NCBI GenBank assembly: GCA_045580105.1
Contig: JAZNNH010000012.1
Span: forward strand, 1-38,502
DNA length: 38,502 nucleotides
Reading direction: 5' to 3'
Source: RGIG5579 sp045580105
GTDB taxonomy: Bacteria; Bacillota; Clostridia; Oscillospirales; SIG627
The position numbers were made by a program, and so were the translations under genes. Under the pieces are notes generated by a model. The model was given only the letters and a program-made list of their open reading frames with translations. It was not told the DNA's origin and did not search any database. The stretch's first letter is position 1. Every line of letters starts with the position of its first letter. This document shows, piece after piece, positions 7,013 to 14,922 of this stretch.

Positions 7013-7825
7013 TCATATCACAGAAAGCGGCACAAGGCAGGGGCAACCTGCATAACCGCCGCCGCTGAAATCCAGCGCCACTAAAATGGGTTCTTCTTTT
7101 TGTTTTCGTTTTCCCGGACGGTGAAAGCGAACCGCTTTGGGCAAAAAGGCAAACAGATGACCGGCCCCCGATGCCGTTTTCATCGAAATGGGAACGACCC
7201 CCTCTCCCTGTCCCAAGCGAAGGCGCAAAATCTCTTCGGTGCTCAGAAGCGTTTGCGCATACTCCGCTTTCAAAAGGATGACGGGATTTCCGCTTTCGGG
7301 ATCACACAAAAACGCGGCACTGTCCACCAAGCCGTAAAGATGCTCCTCGTTTTCTCCGTTCAAGATAGAAAGAGAGATGACTCTGCTTTCCATTTTCCGC
7401 TTGACTCGTCTCCCCCAAAGAAGAAATGCGCCGTAGGCAAAGAAAACGGCCGCCAAAAACACCCCCAACGTCACCCCGCTTTTCGTGCCGAGTGCGTAAT
7501 AAGAAATCGCTTCTAACGCACCGCCCAAGAAAAAAGAGGCAAAAAAGGCAAACAGAGAAAGAAAGGTCAATCGGCGCAAAGACCTGCGCCCGAACGCGAT
7601 GAGAATCATCGGCAAAAAGGAAACAAGACCCAAAATAAGCGTCAGATACCGTCCCACGCTCCAAAGAAGCAAACAGGTGGAGCAAAGCGCGCCGAACGTG
7701 CTTGCCGCAAGCAATCGAAGCCACTTCGTCTTCTCCGAGCAGATCCAGCCCGCCAAGAGCAACAGAACCCCGTCCATCAAAAAATTCCAAAGAAAATACA
7801 GATCCAAATATACGATTTCTTTCAT
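7013..7825 (-). CDS. spoIIGA: Sigma-E processing peptidase SpoIIGA
   Basis: A 270-residue membrane protease that matures pro-sigma-E at the forespore septum. Five hydrophobic segments fill residues 5-140; the C-terminal half is the retroviral-like aspartic protease domain. Its fingerprint can be followed: GLVDSAAFLCDPESGNPVI, then VVPISMKTASGAGHLFAFLP and a hydrophobic CLVPLSVI end. The catalytic Asp is D168, but the family's D-T/S-G-N reads D-S-A-A here, which is unusual. AGGAGG precedes ATG 7825. The stop overlaps the sigE region by ATGA, the standard spoIIG order. Confidence 0.9.
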   Translation of the reverse strand: MKEIVYLDLYFLWNFLMDGVLLLLAGWICSEKTKWLRLLAASTFGALCSTCLLLWSVGRYLTLILGLVSFLPMILIAFGRRSLRRLTFLSLFAFFASFFLGGALEAISYYALGTKSGVTLGVFLAAVFFAYGAFLLWGRRVKRKMESRVISLSILNGENEEHLYGLVDSAAFLCDPESGNPVILLKAEYAQTLLSTEEILRLRLGQGEGVVPISMKTASGAGHLFAFLPKAVRFHRPGKRKQKEEPILVALDFSGGGYAGCPCLVPLSVI

Positions 7826-7842
7826 CTTCGCCTCCTAACACG

Positions 7843-7875
7843 ATTATAGAACGCCGCGCGAAACTTTTTTGTCAA
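7843..7875 (-). promoter_or_regulatory. spoIIG-type promoter with long spacer
   Basis: The minus strand has TTGACA (7870-7875) and TATAAT (7843-7848) separated by 21 bases instead of 17. The B. subtilis spoIIG promoter is known for a 22-base spacer that makes it depend on Spo0A~P. The predicted leader is very short, about 11 bases. Confidence 0.75.
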
Positions 7876-7913
7876 AGAAGGGCGAAGCGCATTTTCGGCG
7901 AAGCAGTTCGGCG
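7868..7913 (-). promoter_or_regulatory. Candidate Spo0A boxes
   Basis: Two identical CGCCGAA heptamers (7894-7900 and 7907-7913, 13 bases apart) and TGACAAA (7868-7874), which overlaps the -35 box, each match the 0A-box core TGNCGAA at six of seven positions. All are on the minus strand at or upstream of -35, as in spoIIG. Binding is inferred. Confidence 0.55.
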
Positions 7914-7959
7914 ACGATCTTTTTTCCACATCTTTTTTGCAGATTTTTCGGTCAGCCGG

Positions 7960-7988
7960 TTGAAAAGATGTTTTTTTTATATTATAAT
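7960..7988 (+). promoter_or_regulatory. Promoter of the UPF0371-galE unit
   Basis: TTGAAA (7960-7965), a 17-base spacer and TATAAT (7983-7988) form a strong vegetative promoter facing the UPF0371 gene. The AT-rich leader up to 8051 shows no riboswitch-like structure that I could recognise. Confidence 0.8.
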
Positions 7989-8051
7989 AGGGCTTAGGTA
8001 TTTATATTTTAAATTATATTAAAATACATCAAGATAGGATCGAACGAAAAA

Positions 8052-9536
8052 ATGGGCAAATCTGGCTTTGACAATCAACTTTATTTAAAACTGCAATCAG
8101 AACGAATCAAAGAGCGCATCGGCAAGTTCGGCGGCAAATTATATTTGGAATTCGGCGGAAAACTCTTCGACGATTTTCACGCCTCGCGCGTGCTTCCCGG
8201 CTTCCAGCCCGACAGTAAAATCCGCATGCTGATGCAGCTGAAGGAAGAAGCGGAAATCGTTCTGGTGGTCAACGCCTTTGACATTGAAAAGAATAAAGTG
8301 CGCGGAGATTTGGGTATCACTTACGATCAGGACACCCTGCGCTTGATCGACGCCTTCCGCGGATGCGGTCTCTTGGTGGGAAGTGTTGTCTTGACCCGTT
8401 TTTCCGGACAGCCCTCCGCCATCAAATTCCGTCAAAAGCTGGAAGCGCTCGGCGTTCGCGTGTTCTGTCATTACACCATTGAAGGGTATCCGGAAGATAT
8501 TCAGAAGGTCATCAGCACCGAGGGATACGGAAAGAACGATTACATTGAAACGCAAAAGAGTCTGATCGTGGTCACCGCACCCGGACCGGGAAGCGGAAAA
8601 ATGGCAGTTTGCCTTTCTCAGTTGTACCACGAGCATCTTCGACATGTGAAAGCCGGCTATGCCAAGTTCGAAACCTTCCCCATCTGGAATCTTCCGCTCA
8701 ATCATCCGGTCAACCTTGCTTATGAAGCGGCAACCGCCGATTTGAACGACGTCAATATGCTCGATCCCTTCCATTTGGAAGCGTACGGAAAAACCGCGGT
8801 CAATTACAACCGTGACGTCGAAATCTTTCCGGTGGTAAAAGCCATGTTCGAAACCATCTACGGTTCGTCCCCCTATAAATCCCCCACCGATATGGGCGTA
8901 AATATGGCGGGCTTTTGCATCACCGACGACGAGGTCTGCAAGAAGGCCTCTTGCAACGAGATCCTGCGTCGCTATTTCACCGCCCTTTGCGATATGCGAA
9001 AAGGAATTCCGGTCGACGGTGCCATTTCCAAATTAAAGCTCTTGATGACGCAGGCCAAAATCGGACCGGAAGACCGCGCGTTTGCCCAAGCGGCAAGAGA
9101 TAAAAAAGATCAGACAGGGGAACCTGCCGCATCGTTGGAGCTGCCCGACGGCACGGTGGTGGTCGGCAAGACGTCGAAGCTGATGGGTGCCTCCTCCGCT
9201 CTGATTCTCAACGCCCTGAAGGCCTTGGCCGGCATTGACAAAGAAGTGGATTTGATTTCCCGCGAGGTCATTGAACCGGTTCAGGAATTGAAAATCAAGA
9301 ATCTGGGCAATCACAACCCCAGACTTCACACCAACGAAGTGCTCATCGCCCTGTCCATTGCGGCGGCACACGATCAAAATGCAAAGTTCGCCTTCGATCA
9401 GCTTCCCCGTTTGAAGGGGTGTGAAGTGCATTCTACGGTCATTCTCACCGAAACGGATGCCGGAACCTTCCGAAAACTGGGCATGAACCTAACTTGCGAT
9501 CCGGAATATCAAACCAAAAAGCTATTTCACAATTAA
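8052..9536 (+). CDS. UPF0371 (DUF1846) family protein
   Basis: A 494-residue cytoplasmic protein that matches the conserved UPF0371/DUF1846 family along its whole length (start MGKSGFDNQLYLKLQSERI). A P-loop-like APGPGSGK lies at about residues 176-183, which suggests nucleotide binding but is not proof. The biochemical role of the family is not established. The ATG at 8052 has only a weak AGGA upstream. It heads a plus-strand unit with galE 17 bases downstream and a VanY-like peptidase after that; any link to sugar or envelope metabolism is inference from this context. Confidence 0.88.
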   Translation: MGKSGFDNQLYLKLQSERIKERIGKFGGKLYLEFGGKLFDDFHASRVLPGFQPDSKIRMLMQLKEEAEIVLVVNAFDIEKNKVRGDLGITYDQDTLRLIDAFRGCGLLVGSVVLTRFSGQPSAIKFRQKLEALGVRVFCHYTIEGYPEDIQKVISTEGYGKNDYIETQKSLIVVTAPGPGSGKMAVCLSQLYHEHLRHVKAGYAKFETFPIWNLPLNHPVNLAYEAATADLNDVNMLDPFHLEAYGKTAVNYNRDVEIFPVVKAMFETIYGSSPYKSPTDMGVNMAGFCITDDEVCKKASCNEILRRYFTALCDMRKGIPVDGAISKLKLLMTQAKIGPEDRAFAQAARDKKDQTGEPAASLELPDGTVVVGKTSKLMGASSALILNALKALAGIDKEVDLISREVIEPVQELKIKNLGNHNPRLHTNEVLIALSIAAAHDQNAKFAFDQLPRLKGCEVHSTVILTETDAGTFRKLGMNLTCDPEYQTKKLFHN

Positions 9537-9553
9537 GTGAGAGGATATCATCT

Positions 9554-10549
9554 ATGAAAATTCTTGTTACGGGCGGCACCGGCTTTATCGGTTCCCACAC
9601 CACAGTCGAACTCATTGCAGCAGGGCACGAAGTGGTCATTGTTGACAATCTTTGCAACTCCAAGGTCAGTGTGCTGGACGACATCCAAAAAATCGCCAAG
9701 GCGCGCCCCGTCTTTTACGAGGCAGACATTCGCGATCGGGATGAAATGAATCGGATTTTTGAAGAAAACAGTATCGACGCCGTGATTCATTTTGCAGGAC
9801 TGAAAGCAGTTGGCGAATCGACGCAGATTCCGATGGAATACTATCACAACAACATCACCGGAACGCTGGTTCTTTGTGACGTGATGAGAGCGCACGGATG
9901 CAAGACGATCGTCTTCTCCTCTTCCGCTACCGTTTACGGAATGAACAACACCGCGCCGTTCAAGGAAGATATGCCGACCTCCTGCACCAATCCTTACGGT
10001 TGGACCAAACTGATGCTCGAGCAGATTTTGACCGACATCGCTCACTCCGATCCGGAATGGAGCGTGGTCCTGCTTCGCTATTTCAATCCCATCGGAGCGC
10101 ATCCGTCGGGACACATCGGCGAAAACCCCAGCGGCATTCCCAACAACCTCTTCCCCTACATTGCCAGAGTCGCCGCAGGAACGCTTCCCTGTCTTTCGGT
10201 TTTCGGCAATGATTACGACACGCCCGACGGAACCGGTGTCAGAGATTATATCCACGTGGTGGATTTGGCTTTGGGACACCTGAAAGCCCTCTCGTACGCG
10301 CTCTCCCACAAGGGTGCGGAAGCGATCAATTTGGGAACCAGCCGCGGCACCAGCGTATTGGAACTGGTTTCGGCGTTTGAAAAAGCAAGTGGGGTCAAAG
10401 TCAACTACAAAATCACCGAGCGCAGACCGGGCGATATCGGCTCTTGCTATGCCGATACGAAGAAAGCCGAAGAGCTTCTCGGCTGGAAGGCAAAATATAA
10501 CATCGAAGATATGTGCCGCGACGGCTGGAATTACATCAACAAAAAATGA
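9554..10549 (+). CDS. galE: UDP-glucose 4-epimerase
   Basis: A 331-residue NAD-dependent short-chain dehydrogenase-type enzyme interconverting UDP-glucose and UDP-galactose, or the N-acetyl forms. The NAD-binding loop GGTGFIGS (7-14), the SSSATVYG stretch (122-129) and the catalytic Y148-xxx-K152 (YGWTK) are all present. The ATG at 9554 follows GAGAGGA; the longer frame upstream runs into the UPF0371 gene. It lies between UPF0371 and a membrane-anchored peptidase, with its stop overlapping the latter's start, so it probably supplies sugars for envelope polymers rather than galactose breakdown (inference: no galK or galT is near). Confidence 0.95.
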   Translation: MKILVTGGTGFIGSHTTVELIAAGHEVVIVDNLCNSKVSVLDDIQKIAKARPVFYEADIRDRDEMNRIFEENSIDAVIHFAGLKAVGESTQIPMEYYHNNITGTLVLCDVMRAHGCKTIVFSSSATVYGMNNTAPFKEDMPTSCTNPYGWTKLMLEQILTDIAHSDPEWSVVLLRYFNPIGAHPSGHIGENPSGIPNNLFPYIARVAAGTLPCLSVFGNDYDTPDGTGVRDYIHVVDLALGHLKALSYALSHKGAEAINLGTSRGTSVLELVSAFEKASGVKVNYKITERRPGDIGSCYADTKKAEELLGWKAKYNIEDMCRDGWNYINKK

Positions 10550-11715
10550 AACCAATGAATTTAAAACGAAAAAGAAGAACCCGCAATCAGCTCATCACGG
10601 TCATCACCATTCTCGTCCTTTGCGCGTGTCTTGCCGCATTTCTCTATTTCTTTCAAAAACCCATCGTTCTCCTTTCTCCAAACACCCGTTTTCCCGTAAG
10701 AGAAACGGTCTTTTTGCACGATCTGGTTCCGGAAGTAAAATACGGAACTTTGGTGACCGAAGATCTCTCCTTTGACTCCCCGACTGCCGGAACGCAGCAA
10801 ATCACGTTTTTGGTTCGTGACCGTTTGGGCATTCTGCGCGAGCAAACGCTTGTCATCGAGTTTTACGACAACATTCCCCCAACCATCAGCGCGCCGGAAG
10901 AGATCACCGTTTTGGCAGGGGATTCCATCGATTTGACCGAACGGGCTACGGCAACGGATGACACCGGTACTCCCTGTTCTGTTTTTGTTTCGGGATCATA
11001 TGATAGTACTACCCCCGGGCAATATCCTCTTGTCTTTACTTCCTCCGACAGCTCGGGAAATACGGCGAAAAAGGAGTTTACCTTGGTGGTTCTTGCTCTT
11101 CCCTTTGACGAAAACGGCGCTCTGATTGATGGAACGTATCAAACCAGAAACGGATTTACTCTGATTGTAAAGGACTCCGTTGCCTCGATTGACGGCATTG
11201 TCTTGGCAAACAAGAGCTATTCTCTTCCCAAAGCATACCCTGCTTCGGGACTGACCTCGGAAACACAAAAAGCATTTTCCAAAATGCAATCCGCCGCCTC
11301 CAAGGCGGGGGTTTACCTGAGTATCAAAAGCTCTTGGCGCTCTTGGAATGAGCAAAATCGCCTGTTCTCCCTTTATACCGCAATCGACGGCAAACAGCTG
11401 GCAATGACCTATTCTGCCAAACCCGGACACAGCGAGCATCAGACGGGACTTGCCATGGACCTTGTCACCGCCTCTTCCGAAGAAGCCAAACTGCCCTCGT
11501 TTGCAAAGCCGCTTGCTTGGCTGGCTGAAAACGCCTATCGCTACGGCTTTATTTTGCGTTATCCCGAAAACAAGCAAGAGATCACCGGCTATATTTTCGA
11601 GCCGTGGCATTACCGCTACGTCGGTGTGGAGCTGGCAGAAGAGCTATATCACGGCGGCGACTGGATCACCTTGGAAGAGTATTTCGGAATTGACAGCGTA
11701 TACCGCGGAGAATAA
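10546..11715 (+). CDS. Membrane-anchored VanY-like D-alanyl-D-alanine carboxypeptidase
   Basis: A 389-residue envelope protein. A basic N-terminus and one membrane helix (about 16-36) are followed by an extracellular Ig-like region (about 110-190, with the GDSIDLTERATATDD and SSDSSGNTAKKEFTLVV strands). The C-terminal M15/VanY zinc peptidase domain carries SEHQTGLAMD (His and Asp ligands) and EPWHYRYVG (third His ligand). It should trim peptidoglycan stem peptides outside the cell. The start ATG 10546 overlaps the galE stop and lacks a clear ribosome site, so translation is probably coupled; an in-frame ATG three codons later is possible. A strong terminator follows. Confidence 0.88.
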   Translation: MKPMNLKRKRRTRNQLITVITILVLCACLAAFLYFFQKPIVLLSPNTRFPVRETVFLHDLVPEVKYGTLVTEDLSFDSPTAGTQQITFLVRDRLGILREQTLVIEFYDNIPPTISAPEEITVLAGDSIDLTERATATDDTGTPCSVFVSGSYDSTTPGQYPLVFTSSDSSGNTAKKEFTLVVLALPFDENGALIDGTYQTRNGFTLIVKDSVASIDGIVLANKSYSLPKAYPASGLTSETQKAFSKMQSAASKAGVYLSIKSSWRSWNEQNRLFSLYTAIDGKQLAMTYSAKPGHSEHQTGLAMDLVTASSEEAKLPSFAKPLAWLAENAYRYGFILRYPENKQEITGYIFEPWHYRYVGVELAEELYHGGDWITLEEYFGIDSVYRGE

Positions 11716-11729
11716 AGAGAAAAAGAAAA

Positions 11730-11753
11730 AAGTGCAAGTTTTCACTTGCACTT
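11730..11753. terminator. Bidirectional terminator
   Basis: AAGTGCAAGT (11730-11739) pairs with ACTTGCACTT (11744-11753) around a TTTC loop, with A-runs on one side and T-runs on the other. It serves both the VanY-like gene (plus) and proC (minus). Confidence 0.9.
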
Positions 11754-11768
11754 TTTCTTTTGTTTCGA

Positions 11769-12566
11769 TTATTTTCCCAATTCCAAGGTTCTTTGATAGG
11801 AAGCTGCGACCGCATCCATTGCGGCGGCGCGGAGTCCCTTTTCTTCCAGCACTCTCACCCCTTGAATGGTGGAGCCGCCGGGACTGCAAACCGCATCCTT
11901 CAACTCACCCGGATGCTGACCGGTCTTGAGCACCATCTTCGCGGCACCGGAAGCCGTGGCAGCGGCAAAGCGCAGGGCGGCATCGCGGGAAAGTCCGCAG
12001 GAAACCGCGCCGTCTGCCAACGCGTCGATGAAAAGATACACGAACGCAGGGCCGCAACCGTGAAGGGCACTGGCGGCGTCGATCTTGGCTTCTTCGATTT
12101 TTTCGACCAAGCCGCTTTGTTCCATCAAAATTAAGAATGCCTTTTCTTGCTCGGCACTTACGTTTTTACAAGTATAAACGATCACGCCTTCTCCCACCGA
12201 AACGGGGGTGTTTGGCATAATACGAATCAGACACGCGCCCGTTCCCAGTACGCCGAGGATGCTCTCAGTCGAAACACCTGCCGCCATGGAAACCAGAGTC
12301 AAGTCCGTTCCGCGCTCTTTCACCCAAGGGGCAATTTCAGCAAGAAGTTGGGGCAAAACCTGCGGTTTGACTCCCAAAAAGACAACGTCACATTCGCGGC
12401 AAAGGGTTTCGTTATTCTCGTGCTTGCCGCCGATTTCTTTTGCCAGCGCGGCGGCTTTTTCCGCATTAAAATCCGCAAGATAGATTTGGGGGGAAAGGCA
12501 GCTTTTGGCAGCGGCCTTTGCCAGTGCACCGCCCATGTTTCCCGTTCCGATAAATCCAACTTTCAT
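11769..12566 (-). CDS. proC: Pyrroline-5-carboxylate reductase
   Basis: Last step of proline synthesis: reduces 1-pyrroline-5-carboxylate to L-proline with NAD(P)H. The 265-residue product has the N-terminal Rossmann motif GFIGTGNMGGAL, FLGVKPQ, the conserved RIMPNTPVSVGEG, and the C-terminal signature SALHGCGPAFVY...PGELKDAVCSPGGSTIQGV. ATG 12566 follows GGAGAG. The gene starts 10 bases after proA and ends at a shared terminator, making it the last gene of the proline operon. Confidence 0.97.
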   Translation of the reverse strand: MKVGFIGTGNMGGALAKAAAKSCLSPQIYLADFNAEKAAALAKEIGGKHENNETLCRECDVVFLGVKPQVLPQLLAEIAPWVKERGTDLTLVSMAAGVSTESILGVLGTGACLIRIMPNTPVSVGEGVIVYTCKNVSAEQEKAFLILMEQSGLVEKIEEAKIDAASALHGCGPAFVYLFIDALADGAVSCGLSRDAALRFAAATASGAAKMVLKTGQHPGELKDAVCSPGGSTIQGVRVLEEKGLRAAAMDAVAASYQRTLELGK

Positions 12567-12576
12567 ATGACTCTCC

Positions 12577-13827
12577 TTATCTGATCGTTCCGTTGCCGTG
12601 AACGATATATTTATAGGTGCAAAGCTCTGCCAAGCCCATCGGGCCTCTGGCGTGAAGCTTTTGCGTGGAAATTCCCATTTCACAGCCCAAGCCGAATTCC
12701 CCGCCATCGGTAAAGCGGGTAGAGGCGTTCACGTAAACCGCGGCACTGTCTACTGCGGCGGTAAAATACCGTTCGGCATCTTTCTGTTCCGTTACAATGG
12801 CTTCACTGTGACCGGTGGAATGCGCACGGATATGCTCGCAGGCCTCTTTTACGTCTTTGACCACGCGAACGGCTAAAATATAATCCAAAAATTCCGTATC
12901 AAAATCCTCATCTCCTGCCACCGTTCCGTCAACATACCGAGCGGCAATCGGACAAAGGCGAAGCTGGACGGGGTTTTCTTTTCTGTTTTTCACCAAGGCA
13001 GTGTGCACCATAGGCAAGAATTCTTTTGCGATTTTTTCGGAAACGAGCAAAACCTCTGCGGCATTGCAAACGGACGGGCGGCTGCACTTGGCGTTTTCCA
13101 AAATTAAAATGGCTTTCTTAAGATCTGCTTTTTCATCGACGTAAATATGGCAGATGCCCGTTCCGGTCTGAATGCAAGGAACGGTTGCGTTTTCCACGCA
13201 GGCGCGAATGAGTCCCGCACCGCCGCGAGGAATGAGCATATCCAAATATCCCTCTGCTCGCATCATTTCCGTGGCGCTTTGACGCGTGGTATCTTCAATC
13301 AGAGAAATGGCGTCTTCGGGAAGCCCCTTTTCTTTCAGCGCACAGCGCATCGCGCGAACAATCGCGGCAGACGAGCGGTAGGATTCCTTGCCGCCTCTGA
13401 GAACGCAAGCATTGCCGCTTTTGATGGCAAGCCCTGCGGCGTCACTGGTAACGTTGGGTCGGGATTCGTAAATGATTCCCACTACACCCAAAGGACAAGA
13501 AATCTTTTCGATCACAAGACCGTTTTCGCGTTCCAGACAGGAAATTTGTTTGCCGACGGGATCGGGCAGTTCAATCAGCTCGCGAAGTCCCTTTGCCATA
13601 CCAGAAATTCTCTCGGGCGTTAAGCGCAAGCGATCGAGCATAACCGAGGAGATGCTGTCCTTTGCCGCTTTCAAATCCTTGGCGTTTTCCGTCAAAATTT
13701 CTTCCGAATGCGTCAAAAGGGCATCTGCCATCCCCGCTAAGATTTCATTTTTTTCTTCCGAGCCAAGAGAATTGATGACAAAACTTGCGTTTTTGGCTTC
13801 TTCGAGAATGAGCCGCGTTTCTTTCAT
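12577..13827 (-). CDS. proA: Glutamate-5-semialdehyde dehydrogenase (gamma-glutamyl phosphate reductase)
   Basis: Second step of proline synthesis: NADPH reduction of gamma-glutamyl phosphate to the semialdehyde. The 416-residue aldehyde-dehydrogenase-like product has PLGVVGIIYESRPNVT, the cofactor-binding stretch SGNACVLRGGKE, the catalytic cysteine in RPSVCNAAEVLLV, and the C-terminal FTDGGEFGLGCEMGIS. Its ATG overlaps the proB stop (ATGA), so the kinase and reductase, which hand over an unstable intermediate, are translationally coupled. Confidence 0.97.
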   Translation of the reverse strand: MKETRLILEEAKNASFVINSLGSEEKNEILAGMADALLTHSEEILTENAKDLKAAKDSISSVMLDRLRLTPERISGMAKGLRELIELPDPVGKQISCLERENGLVIEKISCPLGVVGIIYESRPNVTSDAAGLAIKSGNACVLRGGKESYRSSAAIVRAMRCALKEKGLPEDAISLIEDTTRQSATEMMRAEGYLDMLIPRGGAGLIRACVENATVPCIQTGTGICHIYVDEKADLKKAILILENAKCSRPSVCNAAEVLLVSEKIAKEFLPMVHTALVKNRKENPVQLRLCPIAARYVDGTVAGDEDFDTEFLDYILAVRVVKDVKEACEHIRAHSTGHSEAIVTEQKDAERYFTAAVDSAAVYVNASTRFTDGGEFGLGCEMGISTQKLHARGPMGLAELCTYKYIVHGNGTIR

Positions 13828-14597
13828 TTTGCACCCCCTGCAACAAAGGTGGTTCCCACGTGTTCGCCTTCCAGGATGCGATAGAGCACGTCGGGATCTT
13901 CTCCGTTGGCAATAACCATATCACAGCCGGCATCGCAAACGATTTTTGCGGCGGCAAGCTTGGTTGCCATTCCGCCGGTTCCCAGCTCCGTTCCGTTTTC
14001 TCCGCCCAGTTCCATCACCTCTCGGGTGATCGAGGTGACGCGCGAAATGAGCTTTGCCTCGGGGTCTTTTCTCGGATCGGCACTATACAGCCCGTCAATG
14101 TCAGAGAGAAGAACCAGCAAATCCGCCTTTGCGGAAACGGCGACGATGGCGGCAAGAGAATCGTTATCGCCCACGGCAATTTCTTCCGTTGCCACCGTAT
14201 CGTTTTCATTGATAATGGGAAGCGCGCCCAGCTCCAACAGTCGGGAAAGCGTATTGCAGAAATGCTTATGGCTTTCTTCGGCGCGCACGTCGTAGCCGGT
14301 CAAAAGGATTTGTGCTACGGTATGGTGATATTCGGAAAAAAGCTTATCGTAGGTGTACATCAATTCGCATTGACCCACAGCGGCGGCGGCTTGCTTGGTG
14401 GGAATGTCCTTGGGACGGCTGTCAAGATTCAATTTTCCGACGCCCATTCCGATGGCACCGCTGGACACAAGAATGATCTCGTGGCCGAAGTTTTTCAGAT
14501 CGCTGAGCACCTTGCAAAGCTTTTCCACGCGACGGATATTTAGTCTTCCTGTAGCGTGAGCAAGGGTGGAAGTTCCCACTTTAATTACAACTTTCAT
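13824..14597 (-). CDS. proB: Glutamate 5-kinase, short form without PUA domain
   Basis: First and committed step of proline synthesis: phosphorylates L-glutamate. The 257-residue product is a single amino-acid-kinase domain (KVGTSTLAHATGRLN, LVSSGAIGMGVGKL, PIINENDTVA, VGDNDSLAAIVA, LLSDIDGLY, GTGGMATKLAAAKI). It ends right after this domain, so the C-terminal PUA domain of the roughly 370-residue E. coli enzyme is missing; short forms occur in other bacteria. It lies 15 bases after a small cysteine protein and overlaps proA. Proline feedback acts on the kinase domain in known enzymes, so control may persist. Confidence 0.96.
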   Translation of the reverse strand: MKVVIKVGTSTLAHATGRLNIRRVEKLCKVLSDLKNFGHEIILVSSGAIGMGVGKLNLDSRPKDIPTKQAAAAVGQCELMYTYDKLFSEYHHTVAQILLTGYDVRAEESHKHFCNTLSRLLELGALPIINENDTVATEEIAVGDNDSLAAIVAVSAKADLLVLLSDIDGLYSADPRKDPEAKLISRVTSITREVMELGGENGTELGTGGMATKLAAAKIVCDAGCDMVIANGEDPDVLYRILEGEHVGTTFVAGGAK

Positions 14598-14612
14598 CTT
14601 CTTTTTTCCTCT

Positions 14613-14804
14613 CTAATTTTGCTTTTGCACCAGCTTATATTCATCGTAGAAACGGTAATAGGGGCAGGCGGCGTATCGGCCAGAAGCAAGACGTTCCATT
14701 TCATCTTCATCCAAATCGAGTGTGCAAATCTCTTCCTGCCATTCTTCATCATAATCAAAATACAGACAGGTTTCGCAAGTTGCTGCCGTTTTGTTGGAAT
14801 CCAT
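14613..14804 (-). CDS. Small cysteine protein, DUF6472-like (63 aa)
   Basis: A 63-residue acidic protein with CETCLYFDYDEEWQEEIC and a late CPYYRFYDEYKLV, giving four cysteines that could hold a metal. It resembles the clostridial DUF6472 family; the role is unknown. ATG 14804 has a perfect GGGGAGG in front and a clear promoter 30 bases upstream. The longer open frame starts within the promoter and is not used. It is the first gene of the proBAC unit, 15 bases before proB. Confidence 0.75.
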   Translation of the reverse strand: MDSNKTAATCETCLYFDYDEEWQEEICTLDLDEDEMERLASGRYAACPYYRFYDEYKLVQKQN

Positions 14805-14832
14805 CTTCCTCCCCCTTTCTTTGACTCTTTTC

Positions 14833-14861
14833 ATTATACCGCGATTTGCGCGCTGACACAA
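14833..14861 (-). promoter_or_regulatory. Promoter of the DUF6472-proBAC operon
   Basis: The minus strand has TTGTGT (14856-14861), a 17-base spacer and TATAAT (14833-14838), followed within 30 bases by the ribosome site of the DUF6472-like gene. No leader structure is visible. Confidence 0.75.
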
Positions 14862-14880
14862 GAGATTTTTGAAAAAAGCA

Positions 14881-14910
14881 AAAAAAAGCCGGATTAATCC
14901 GGCTTTTTTT
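14881..14910. terminator. Terminator of the ABC exporter operon
   Basis: A perfect 30-base palindrome (AAAAAAAGCCGGATT and its complement) follows the second ABC gene on the minus strand. The A/T tracts make it able to stop transcription in either direction, and it separates this operon from the proline operon. Confidence 0.92.
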
Positions 14911-14922
14911 ATCAAATTCGGG

